Of a DNA stretch of 64,000 nt, positions 16,183-23,672 are shown piece after piece. Below the pieces are notes generated by a model that searched no databases, was not told the DNA's origin, and was given only the letters and a program-made list of their open reading frames with translations. The stretch's first letter is position 1. Every line of letters starts with the position of its first letter. The stretch is taken from assembly GCF_024600715.1 (NCBI RefSeq), contig NZ_CP102332.1:5456001-5520000 (forward strand), read 5' to 3'. The stretch comes from Streptomyces changanensis. GTDB lineage: Bacteria; Actinomycetota; Actinomycetes; Streptomycetales; Streptomycetaceae. The translations under genes were made by a program, and so were the position numbers.

Positions 16183-17657
16183 TCGTCGTCCCCCGCGGTG
16201 AGGTGGGGCCAGTACTCTTCGTCGAGGCACCAGTGCCACGGGCCGGCGTCGCCGTCGCGGTACACGGCGACCTTGCGGGCGACGGGCTGGTGCAGGGCGT
16301 GGTCGGCGGTGAAGTCCATGAAGTAGCCGGCGGTGTTGGCGAACGCGAGCAGGTCGCCGGCGCGCGGCTCCCTCGGCAGGAACACCAGGCGGCGGCTGAT
16401 CAGGTCCGACTCCAGGCACAGGTTGCCCAGCAGGTACACGCCCACGGGGGAGTCCCCGCCGGGCTCCCGGGCCGTCGCGCCGGCCGGTACGAGGACCGGG
16501 TCGACGAGCAGCCCGTGGTCCTCCAGGCCGATGTCGCGGGCGTTCGCGGCGAGCCGTACGAGCCGCTCGCCGGCCGCCGTGACCCGCACCTCCAGGACCC
16601 GGGCGAGGGTGATCCCGCACTGGTCGGTGAGGGCGCGGCCGGGTTCGGTGTGCAGGTCGTAGAGGTTCTCCAGGAGCAGGGTGGCCAGCGGTCGGCCCAG
16701 GGACGGGGCGGTCTGCGCGAGCAGTTCGTCGAGGTAGCGGGGGCCCGCGACCGGCCGGTGGCCGGGGTAGACGCCGAGGGCGCCCCGCAGGGTGCCGTTC
16801 TCGCCGCGCAGCCCGTAGCCGTGGCCCTCCCAGGTGAGGGGGGCGCGCCGGCCGAGGAGGGCGCGGGTCAGTTCGGTGGTGTACCGCTCCCACTGGGCGC
16901 CGTCGGCCAGGTAGTCGGTGCCGAACCCGCCGCCGATGTCGACGGCGCGGGGGCGCAGCCCGCGCCGGCGGCTCTCGTCCAGCACCCGCAGGCAGCCGTC
17001 GAGGGCGGCGGCCTTCTCGGTCGGGGCCATGGTGTCGAGGTGGTAGGAGACGCCCGTGAACTCCACGGCGTCGCGGTGTTTCTCGACCAGGTCGAGCAGG
17101 GCGTCGGCCTCGGTTGCCGGGGTGCCGAAGCGGCTGCGCCGGGTGAGGACGCGGGTCCCCGTCGAGGCGAACTCGGACAGCCTCGGCAGGATCGGTACGC
17201 GGGGCAGCCGGAAGCGCTCCACCAGCGCGGCGAGCGCGGTCAGCTCGCCGGGCGAGTCGACCGCGACGGTGACGCCGGTGCGGGCCGCGAGCCACAGGAA
17301 GTCGGGGTCCTTGGGGCCGGTCGCGACGATCCGGTCGGGGGTGAGGCCGCCGGCGAGGGCGTGCTGGAGCTCGCCGAGCGAGGCGACGTCGATCCCGGTG
17401 CCGGGGCCGGTCGCGGCCAGTCGCCGTACGAGGGCGCTCGACCGGTTGGCCTTGTGCGCGTAGCAGATCCGCCCGGTGAGCCGGTGGCGGGCGTACACCT
17501 CGCGGAACGCGCGGACGTTGTCGGCGATCTGGTCCGGCAGGAGCAGGTTGAGGGGCGAGCCCAGGGCGGCCACCAGGGGATGGAGGAAGGCGGGGGAGTC
17601 CAGCAGCGCCGCCGGCCGCGACTCCAGGCGTGGTGCGAGATACAGCGGTTCGCTCAT
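16179..17657 (-). CDS. Y4yA-type PLP enzyme (alanine racemase / DAP decarboxylase fold)
   Basis: A 492-residue fold-type III PLP enzyme. Lys69 in CYAHKANRSSA is the Schiff-base lysine, IDIGGGFGTDYL-like VDIGGGFGTDYL binds the phosphate, and LGNLCLESDLISRR carries the C-x-E/D-S-D motif of the ornithine/diaminopimelate decarboxylase group. The overall pattern fits the Y4yA family, whose reaction is not established. ATG 17657 is chosen because it fits the family N-terminus; the same frame stays open to an ATG at 17810 inside the palindrome, and no strong Shine-Dalgarno precedes 17657. It heads a four-gene operon and its start overlaps the stop of a 48-codon upstream ORF. Confidence 0.83.
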   Translation of the reverse strand: MSEPLYLAPRLESRPAALLDSPAFLHPLVAALGSPLNLLLPDQIADNVRAFREVYARHRLTGRICYAHKANRSSALVRRLAATGPGTGIDVASLGELQHALAGGLTPDRIVATGPKDPDFLWLAARTGVTVAVDSPGELTALAALVERFRLPRVPILPRLSEFASTGTRVLTRRSRFGTPATEADALLDLVEKHRDAVEFTGVSYHLDTMAPTEKAAALDGCLRVLDESRRRGLRPRAVDIGGGFGTDYLADGAQWERYTTELTRALLGRRAPLTWEGHGYGLRGENGTLRGALGVYPGHRPVAGPRYLDELLAQTAPSLGRPLATLLLENLYDLHTEPGRALTDQCGITLARVLEVRVTAAGERLVRLAANARDIGLEDHGLLVDPVLVPAGATAREPGGDSPVGVYLLGNLCLESDLISRRLVFLPREPRAGDLLAFANTAGYFMDFTADHALHQPVARKVAVYRDGDAGPWHWCLDEEYWPHLTAGDDE

Positions 17658-17800
17658 GCGGGTCTGGTCCTGGTCCTCTCGAAGGGTCTGGAGGTCTGCT
17701 CGAAGGGACTGCTCGAGTGGACTGTTCGAAGGGACTGAGCAGGTGACTGCTGTGCTGGGCCGAGTGTGGCCGGACGGCGGGCGCAGGACGAGCATGCCAT
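17654..17800 (-). CDS. Possible upstream ORF coupled to the Y4yA-type gene
   Basis: A 48-codon ORF from ATG 17800 to TGA 17656-17654, starting MACSSCARRP and ending RTRTRPA. Its stop overlaps the ATG of the Y4yA-type gene as ATGA. It begins just after the Zur-like palindrome (17803-17821) and contains the 13-bp repeats. It has no clear Shine-Dalgarno and no recognisable family. It could be a leader ORF for translational coupling, or simply untranslated leader; the alternative that the enzyme starts at 17810 in another frame cannot be excluded. Confidence 0.35.
   Translation of the reverse strand: MACSSCARRPATLGPAQQSPAQSLRTVHSSSPFEQTSRPFERTRTRPA
17678..17737. repeat. 13-bp repeats in the leader of the PLP operon
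   Basis: The unit CTCGAAGGGACTG occurs at 17699-17711, as CTCGAGTGGACTG at 17712-17724, as TTCGAAGGGACTG at 17725-17737, and as a separated copy CTCGAAGGGTCTG at 17678-17690. They lie in the transcribed leader between the palindrome and the first gene. Thirteen is not a multiple of three, so they are not a protein repeat in any one frame. Confidence 0.65.
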
Positions 17801-17802
17801 CA

Positions 17803-17821
17803 CATGACAATGGTTGTCATG
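17803..17821. promoter_or_regulatory. Perfect palindrome resembling a Zur (zinc) operator
   Basis: CATGACAA at 17803-17810 and TTGTCATG at 17814-17821 are perfect inverted repeats around TGG. The 15-bp core TGACAATGGTTGTCA (17805-17819) has the 7-1-7 layout of Streptomyces Zur boxes of the TGAAAATGATTTTCA type (recalled), differing mainly at positions four and twelve. It is an AT-rich island in a very GC-rich gap, 148 bp upstream of the first PLP gene. Binding by Zur is inferred only; another dimeric regulator is possible. Confidence 0.55.
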
Positions 17822-18148
17822 AGCAATGCCGGGCCCCGGCACGGATCCCCCTCAAACGAAGGGTGTGACTCCGCAGGTCGGCTGCGGTGCGCCGATCACG
17901 CACCCCCGGCGCGTCCGCCCGTCCCGCGCGCCCGCGTCCGCCGATCGCGTCATGCGTCGAGCGTATGAACGAATGGACGGGCCGCCGCCGAACGCCGCGT
18001 CCGAATACGGCGGAAGCGGTGTGTCGGCGTACGTCGGTCTCCGTACGCGGTGTGCGACGCGCCGGGGCCGGGTGGCGGGCCGCGGGCGGGCGGCCGGTGG
18101 GCCGGGGGCTGGTGGGCGGTGGGGCCGCGGAGGTGCCCGGAAAAAGCG
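17822..18148. other. Gap without a recognisable gene
   Basis: Between the palindrome and the rsgA promoter I see no supported gene on either strand. Short frames exist on both strands but have no family features or ribosome-binding sites. The stretch at 18050-18130 is a run of G-rich repeats (GGGCGGGCGGCCGGTGGGCC-like). Confidence 0.4.
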
Positions 18149-18179
18149 TTGGCGGCGCCCGACCCGCCGCGGCTAGCGT
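18149..18179 (+). promoter_or_regulatory. Candidate promoter of rsgA
   Basis: TTGGCG (18149-18154) and TAGCGT (18174-18179) are separated by 19 bp and fit a vegetative Streptomyces promoter. A transcript from about 18186 would carry a 170-nt leader containing the 23-codon ORF at 18219-18290 before the TTG start of rsgA. Confidence 0.4.
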
Positions 18180-18218
18180 GTCCGACGACGTACGGACGAG
18201 AGGGAGGTGAGGACATTG

Positions 18219-18290
18219 ATGACTGTCCCCGCACCGGGCCTGACCCGGATTCAGAGCATCGACACTCCCGCTCCCGTGGTCTCCGGCTGA
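18219..18290 (+). CDS. Possible 23-codon upstream ORF of rsgA
   Basis: An ORF starting MTVPAPGLTRIQSIDTP and ending PVVSG, preceded by GGGAGGTGAGG, one of the strongest Shine-Dalgarno sequences in the window. It ends 68 nt before the rsgA start. No family is recognised. It may be a regulatory leader ORF or a real small protein. Confidence 0.4.
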   Translation: MTVPAPGLTRIQSIDTPAPVVSG

Positions 18291-18358
18291 CCGACCTTCC
18301 TTCCGCACGCGCCGAACGGGCGCGTAGCCGCCGGGGCCACCCTCGCGAAGGGCACCCC

Positions 18359-19465
18359 TTGTCTTCCTCGTCCACCACCACCCCGTCCACCTCGCTCTCC
18401 TCCTACGGCTGGGACACCGGCTGGGAGGCGGAGTTCGCGCCGCACGCCGACCGCGGCCTCCTGCCCGGCCGGGTCGTCCGCGTCGACCGCGGCCAGTGCG
18501 ACGTCGTCACCGCGGAGGGCGTCGTGCGGGCCGACACGGCCTTCGTGACGCCGCACGACCCCCTCCGCGTCATCTGCACCGGCGACTGGGCGGCCGTCGA
18601 CCCGGCGGGCGGCAACCCCCGCTACGTACGGGCCTACCTGCCGCGCCGGACCGCCTTCGTGCGGTCCACCTCCTCCAAGCGGTCCGACGGGCAGATCCTG
18701 GCCGCCAACGTCGACCACGCGGTCGTCGCGGTCTCCCTCGCCGCCGAGCTCGACCTCGGCCGGATCGAGCGGTTCCTCGCGCTCGCCTGGGAATCCGGGG
18801 CCCAGCCGCTCGTCGTCCTCACCAAGGCCGACCTCGTCCCCGACGCCGCCGGGATCGCCCACCTCGTCCAGGACGTGGAGACCAGCGCCCCCGGCGTCCC
18901 GGTCCTGCCCGTCAGCGCCGCCACGGGCGAGGGCGTCGACGCGCTCCGCGCGTACGTGGCGGGCGGGACGAGCGTGCTGCTGGGCGTCTCCGGCACCGGC
19001 AAGTCGACCCTCGCCAACACCCTGCTCGGCACGGACGCCATGGCCGTGCAGGCGATCCGGGACGTCGACGGCAAGGGCCGCCACACCACCACCACGCGCA
19101 ACCTGCTGGCCCTCCCGGGCGGCGGGGTGCTCATCGACACGCCGGGCCTGCGGGGCGTCGGGCTGTGGGACGCCGGTACGGGCGTCGGGCAGGTCTTCTC
19201 GGAGATCGAGGAACTGGCGGCGTCCTGCCGGTTCCACGACTGCGCCCACGGCGCGGAGCCCGGCTGCGCGGTCCTCGCCGCCGTCGAGGACGGCACCCTG
19301 CCCGAACGGCGCCTGGAGAGCTACCGCAAGCTGCTCCGGGAGAACCAGTACATCGTCGCCAAGACCGACGCCCGGGTCCGGGCGGAGCTGCGGCGCGACT
19401 GGAAGCGCAAGGGCGCCGAGGGGCGCGCCGCCCTCCAGGCCAAGCGCGTCGGCCGCCCCTTCTGA
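18359..19465 (+). CDS. rsgA: Ribosome small-subunit-dependent GTPase A
   Basis: A 368-residue circularly permuted GTPase that assists late 30S subunit maturation. Order of elements: N-terminal OB-like domain with the RTAFVR segment, G4 VVLTKADLV, G1 P-loop GVSGTGKSTLANTLLG, a TTTTRNLL switch region, G3 IDTPGLRG, and a zinc finger CRFHDCAHGAEPGC followed by RLESYRKLLREN. The start is a TTG at 18359, six bases after GAAGGG; no ATG or GTG fits the family N-terminus, although the open frame reaches back to 18050. It is transcribed alone, preceded by a possible leader ORF. Confidence 0.93.
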   Translation: MSSSSTTTPSTSLSSYGWDTGWEAEFAPHADRGLLPGRVVRVDRGQCDVVTAEGVVRADTAFVTPHDPLRVICTGDWAAVDPAGGNPRYVRAYLPRRTAFVRSTSSKRSDGQILAANVDHAVVAVSLAAELDLGRIERFLALAWESGAQPLVVLTKADLVPDAAGIAHLVQDVETSAPGVPVLPVSAATGEGVDALRAYVAGGTSVLLGVSGTGKSTLANTLLGTDAMAVQAIRDVDGKGRHTTTTRNLLALPGGGVLIDTPGLRGVGLWDAGTGVGQVFSEIEELAASCRFHDCAHGAEPGCAVLAAVEDGTLPERRLESYRKLLRENQYIVAKTDARVRAELRRDWKRKGAEGRAALQAKRVGRPF

Positions 19466-19630
19466 CGGACGTCCGCCGGACGCGGTCGGCACCCCGTCCG
19501 CCGGACGCGGGCGCCGACCGTGCTGCGGTTGGGCGGGGGCGCCGCCCGCGTCCGGCGGTTTCCGGAGCGGGACCCGGGCGGGGCCCCGGCCCCGTCCGAT
19601 CGCACCCGCACCTGGGTGGCACCCGGCGCT

Positions 19631-19710
19631 GCCCGGGTCGGGCGCTGCCGGGGTCGGACCCTGCCTGGGTCGGACCCTGCCTGGGTGGGGCCCTGCCTGG
19701 GTCGGGCGCT
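19631..19710. repeat. Five tandem copies of a 16-bp repeat
   Basis: Units begin at 19631, 19647, 19663, 19679 and 19695, consensus GCCTGGGTCGGACCCT, in the 351-bp gap after rsgA. Each unit is partly palindromic (GGGTCGGACCC), so several alternative hairpins are possible. No gene is visible in 19466-19816 apart from this array. Confidence 0.7.
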
Positions 19711-19816
19711 GACCGGTCGGGCATGGTCGGGCGCGGGCCGGGCCCGCCGGTCGCCGATCAGGGACGTGGGCCGCCGGTCCGGTGGGCGCCGATCAGCAGC
19801 CGTGGGCCCGGGGCCG

Positions 19817-20299
19817 TCAGGTGCCGACCAGTACGCCCAGCCAGGCCGCGACGACCAGCAGGGACGCGTACAGCTCCACCAGCACGCTCGTGCCGATCGC
19901 CCGCATGGCCAGCCGCGTCGCCGCCACCGCCCTCCGGTGCCCGCCGTGCCGCCGTCGCGCCGCGAGGTAGACCCCGGCGACGTACCCCGGAACCCCGCCC
20001 ACCACCGGGACCAGCACGAACCCCAGCAACGCCCCCACGCCCGCGTAGACGACCATCCGCCGGGTGACCCCGACACCCCGCAGCCGCCGGGGCGGCAACC
20101 GCCCCACCACGACGTGCGTGACCAGCATCAGCACCGTCGAACCGGCGAACAGCCACCACGCGGCCGCCGTCGCCACCTGCAGCGACCACCACGCCACCCC
20201 GGCCCACACCAGCCACGACCCGGCGACGCCCGGCGCCAGCACCCCCACCAGGCCGAGCAGCAGCACCAGAGCGACCAGCAGCTGTTGCCACACACCCAT
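19817..20299 (-). CDS. DUF456 domain-containing membrane protein
   Basis: A 160-residue protein with about four or five hydrophobic segments (LLVALVLLLGLVGVLAPGVAGSWLVWAGV, TAAAWWLFAGSTVLMLVTHVV, VVYAGVGALLGFVLVPVVGGVPGYVAGVYLA, GTSVLVELYASLLVVAAWLGVL cut into shorter parts by charged loops). The glycine-rich pattern GALLGFVLVPVVGGVPGY is characteristic of DUF456. Function unknown. It follows the HTH regulator by 36 nt on the same strand and may be cotranscribed with it. Confidence 0.8.
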   Translation of the reverse strand: MGVWQQLLVALVLLLGLVGVLAPGVAGSWLVWAGVAWWSLQVATAAAWWLFAGSTVLMLVTHVVVGRLPPRRLRGVGVTRRMVVYAGVGALLGFVLVPVVGGVPGYVAGVYLAARRRHGGHRRAVAATRLAMRAIGTSVLVELYASLLVVAAWLGVLVGT

Positions 20300-20335
20300 C
20301 TGTCCAGCCTGCCGGACGGACCCGGCCCGTGCAGG

Positions 20336-21319
20336 TCAGCGCGTGACCCACCCGCGTTCGTAGGCGTGCCAGCCCAGCTGGAGCCGGGTCGTCACGCCCG
20401 CCAGCTCCATCAGCCCCTTCACCCGCCGCTGCACCGTCCGCAGCCCCAGGTCCAGCTGCTTCGCCACGCTCGCGTCCGTCATGCCCGCCAGCAGCAGCGA
20501 CAGCACCTCCAGGTCCGTCGCGTCGGGGCCCGGCGTCGACGCCGGCACCGGCACGTCCCGCCCCGCGCCGAGCCGCAGCGGCACCGCGTCCCGCCACACC
20601 GCCTCGAACAGCCCCATCAGCGACTCCAGCAGCCCGCTGGCGTGCACCACCAGCGCCGCCGGCTCCGCGACCCGGCCCGTCAGCGGCACCATCGCCAGCG
20701 ACCGGTCGGCGACCACCAGCTTCGTCGGCACCCGGTCCACCACCCGCACCCGCTCGCCGCGGCCCAGCGCCGACGTCAGCTCCGCCACCCCGTCGGGCCG
20801 CTCAAGGACCTCCCGCTCCACCACCACCCGGTAGGCGACGCCCCGGTCCGCGGCGCGCTCCTCGGCGTCGTTCTCCGCCCCCGTCACCACCACCGGGCGG
20901 CCCGTGACCAGCGCGCACACCTCCTGCGCCGCACCCAGCTGGAGCTGCAGGAACCGGTGCGCGACGGCGCTCGCGCCCGTCACCACCTCGACCAGGTCGT
21001 GCGCGGCCGGCTCCGCGGCCTCCGTGCGGTACTCCTCCGCCAGCAGCGCGGCCGCCAGCTCCGCCCGCTCCAACTCGTGCCGCTGCTGCGTCAGCAGGGC
21101 GCCCAGCGCCACCGCGGGCGGCGCCGCGACCCACCGGCCGGTGCGGTACGAGGACTGCGCGGCCAGACCCTGCGCCTCCAGCCGCCGCAGCGTCCGCTCG
21201 GTCTCCGGCTCAGGCAGCGCCAGCCGGTGCGCCAGGTCCCGTACCTCGGCCGCGCCCAGCGCGACCAACTCCCGGTACGCGGACTCCTGACGCTCGTCGA
21301 GACCTATCGCCCCCAGCAC
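20336..21319 (-). CDS. TrmB/LuxR-type helix-turn-helix regulator
   Basis: A 327-residue regulator. The N-terminus (LDERQESAYRELVALGAAEVRDLAHRLAL) is a TrmB-like winged helix, the centre a possible ligand-binding region, and the C-terminus (TDLEVLSLLLAGMTDASVAKQLDLGLRTVQRRVKGLMEL) a LuxR-type HTH. The GTG at 21319 is preferred over an ATG at 21379 because it fits the domain start and GGAGG lies about 11 bases upstream. Streptomyces have many such orphan regulators; targets are unknown. Confidence 0.82.
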   Translation of the reverse strand: MLGAIGLDERQESAYRELVALGAAEVRDLAHRLALPEPETERTLRRLEAQGLAAQSSYRTGRWVAAPPAVALGALLTQQRHELERAELAAALLAEEYRTEAAEPAAHDLVEVVTGASAVAHRFLQLQLGAAQEVCALVTGRPVVVTGAENDAEERAADRGVAYRVVVEREVLERPDGVAELTSALGRGERVRVVDRVPTKLVVADRSLAMVPLTGRVAEPAALVVHASGLLESLMGLFEAVWRDAVPLRLGAGRDVPVPASTPGPDATDLEVLSLLLAGMTDASVAKQLDLGLRTVQRRVKGLMELAGVTTRLQLGWHAYERGWVTR

Positions 21320-21502
21320 CCGAACCCACCCCTCCGCTCGTCCGTGGCGGAAAACGGCCACGGCGCAAACCCGCCGCACCCATCATCCCCGCACCACCCG
21401 TCACTCTGACAAGGTGGCGCCACCGCGGGCGTCCGCAGGACCGTGGTCCGCGCGTACGGCGTCGTGCCGCACGACTCTGCGCGCGACGAGCGCCGACCAC
21501 GT

Positions 21503-21555
21503 GGGCCCGCCGGGGGCCCTCCCGCATTGGGGAGGGAGGGCGCCCCGGCGGGCCC
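21503..21555. promoter_or_regulatory. Long hairpin between divergent genes
   Basis: Left arm 21503-21523 and right arm 21534-21555 form a 21-bp stem with one bulged base (21542) and a 10-nt loop. A CTTTTTG run follows about 25 bases later on the plus strand. It lies between the HTH regulator (minus) and the PP2C gene (plus), inside the likely leader of the latter, so attenuation or insulation is possible. Confidence 0.5.
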
Positions 21556-21623
21556 CTTCGCGCCTGCCCCCTTTTTGCCGAAGCACCGTTTTCGGGCGGG
21601 CCCCGCTGTGGACAATGAAGGAC

Positions 21624-23645
21624 ATGAACCCACAGGGGGACAGGCCCGCCGCGGACGACGACTGGTGGGAACGGCTGTACGACGACCCGGCCCAGGGCCC
21701 GGCCGCGGCCCCGGAGGCAGCCCCGGACGCGGGCGCCACGGTGTCGGGCGACAGCCTCGACGACCGGTACCGCTCCGCCTCCGACGCGCTCGCCCCACGA
21801 CCCGGGTCCGGCACCGCGCCCGGGTCCGGCCCTCCGCACCGGTCCTGCACCGCGCAGGCCTCGGGCCCGGCGGAGCCGCCGCCCCCCGCGTCTCCGCCGG
21901 TCGCCCCCGCCCCGGGAGGTTCCGACCCCGCCTCGGGTCCCCGCACCTCCGCCGACCGCCCACCGCTCCGGCCCCCGACCGCCCCGGTGGTGGAACAGGC
22001 GCCTCCACCGGACCCCGGGCCCGCCCCCCGTACCCCACCGCACCCCGGTTCGGCCCCCAGGACGCCGGACCGCCCCGCGTCCGCCCCCGCCGCCGACCCG
22101 TCCTCCGAGCTTCCGGCGGACGCCCCGCACGACGCGGGCTCCGCCCACGAGGACCCACGCCGCGCGTCCGCCGCGCCGCCCAGCCAGGGCCCCGCCGCCC
22201 CTGCCCCACCCGCGCCCGCCGCCCCACCCGCCGCGCCGCCTGGACAGAGCCCCACGGCCCCTGTGCCGCCCGCGCCCGCCGTCCCGCCCGCGCCCGCCGC
22301 GCCGCCCAGCCAGGGCCCCGCCGCCCCTGTGCCGCCCTCCGCCCCACCCGCGCCCGCCGCCCCTGTGCCGCCCGCCGCCCCACCCGCGCCCGCCGCCCCA
22401 CCCACTCCCGCCGTCCCGCCCGCGCCTGCTGCCCCACGCGGTCAGGGCCCCACGGCCCCTGCGCCGCCCGCGCCCGCCCCGCTCGAGCCCGCCTCACCCG
22501 CCCCCGCCGTCCCGCCCGGCCAGGGCCCCGCCGCCTCGTCCGGGTCCGCCGCGTCGCACGTGCCGCAGCCTCGCGACGGCGTTCCCGTCGTGACCCGTGC
22601 CTCCCTCGTCCCCGCCCACCTCGGCGGCGGACCGCCCGGCCACGACCCCGAGCCCACCGCGCTGCCCGAGGCCCGCGTGCACGGGCTGGACGAGTTGGTC
22701 CACGACACCGTGCTGGACGGGGCCCGGTACGGCACGTGCACCCTCCGCGCGGTCTCCAGCCGCGGGGACGTGGCGCGCCACCGCGGCGAACCGCGGCGCG
22801 ACGCGCTGCTGACCGCCCGCTTCGGGACCGGCGACGACACGCTCCTGCTGCTCGCCGTCGCCACCGGCACCCGGGCCGGCGAGGGCTCCCACCTGGCCGC
22901 CGGGGACGCCTGCCGGTGGGTCGGCGAGGCCGTCGGCCGCAGCCACGCCCGGCTCGCCCGGGACATCGGCGCCGGGCGCCGCGACGACCTCAAGTCGGGG
23001 CTGCACCGCCTCACCGACCGCGTCTGCGGCAAGCTCCGCGCCCGCGCCGCCGACCTCGGCGTCGAGCCGGACGCGTACACCGCCGACCTGCGCTGCCTGC
23101 TGCTGACCGCCGACCCCGCCTGCCGTACGCGGGTCTTCTTCGGCGTCGGCGCCGGCGGCCTGTTCCGGCTGCGCGACGGCGCCTGGCAGGACCTGGAGCC
23201 GCCGCTGCGCGAGCCGGCGGCCGTCAGCGGCGGGCCCGTGGCCGGCTTCGGCTCCCCGCCCCCCGTCCCCGACGACGGGTCCGGTGCGGGGGACGACCGG
23301 CTGACCCTGCGGCTCGGCGTGACGCCGCGTGCCCGCGCCTCGTACGTCGTCGAGGACCCTCCCCCCGCCCCCGGCCGGGGGGATCCCGGTCCCGATTCGC
23401 CCGCGCCGCCCGCCGTGCCGTTCCGCTTCCGCGCCTCCGTCGCGCGCCCGGGCGACACCCTGCTGCTCGCGACGACCGGCCTCGCCGAGCCGCTGCGCCG
23501 CGAAACGGCGTTCGCCGCCGAGCTGGCCGCCCGCTGGGGTCCCCGCGAGCGACCGCCGGGCCTCGCGGCGTTCCTCGCCGACACCCGGCTGGGGGTGGAG
23601 GGGTACGCCGATGACCGGACGGCGGTGGCCGTCTGGGAGGCGTGA
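21624..23645 (+). CDS. PP2C-type protein phosphatase with long Pro/Ala-rich linker
   Basis: A 673-residue protein. It opens with DDDWWERLYDD, is followed by a very long low-complexity region rich in Pro and Ala (about residues 30-320, with repeated APPAPAAPP blocks), and ends with a phosphatase-like domain containing ARYGTCTLRAVSSRGDVARHRGEPRRDALL, DDTLLLLAVATG and a C-terminal ADDRTAVAVW. The metal-binding aspartates of PP2C are only partly recognisable, so activity is uncertain. ATG 21624 is chosen; ATG 21615 is an alternative. Such proteins are common in Streptomyces with unknown targets. Confidence 0.75.
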   Translation: MNPQGDRPAADDDWWERLYDDPAQGPAAAPEAAPDAGATVSGDSLDDRYRSASDALAPRPGSGTAPGSGPPHRSCTAQASGPAEPPPPASPPVAPAPGGSDPASGPRTSADRPPLRPPTAPVVEQAPPPDPGPAPRTPPHPGSAPRTPDRPASAPAADPSSELPADAPHDAGSAHEDPRRASAAPPSQGPAAPAPPAPAAPPAAPPGQSPTAPVPPAPAVPPAPAAPPSQGPAAPVPPSAPPAPAAPVPPAAPPAPAAPPTPAVPPAPAAPRGQGPTAPAPPAPAPLEPASPAPAVPPGQGPAASSGSAASHVPQPRDGVPVVTRASLVPAHLGGGPPGHDPEPTALPEARVHGLDELVHDTVLDGARYGTCTLRAVSSRGDVARHRGEPRRDALLTARFGTGDDTLLLLAVATGTRAGEGSHLAAGDACRWVGEAVGRSHARLARDIGAGRRDDLKSGLHRLTDRVCGKLRARAADLGVEPDAYTADLRCLLLTADPACRTRVFFGVGAGGLFRLRDGAWQDLEPPLREPAAVSGGPVAGFGSPPPVPDDGSGAGDDRLTLRLGVTPRARASYVVEDPPPAPGRGDPGPDSPAPPAVPFRFRASVARPGDTLLLATTGLAEPLRRETAFAAELAARWGPRERPPGLAAFLADTRLGVEGYADDRTAVAVWEA

Positions 23646-23672
23646 GCGCGCGGGCCGTGCGTGGATGGTGCC

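Noticed and set aside
17821..17966. Plus-strand 49-codon ORF starting in the Zur-like palindrome (MSNAGPRHGS)
   Set aside because: No Shine-Dalgarno, no family, Arg/Pro-rich composition typical of random frames at this GC content.
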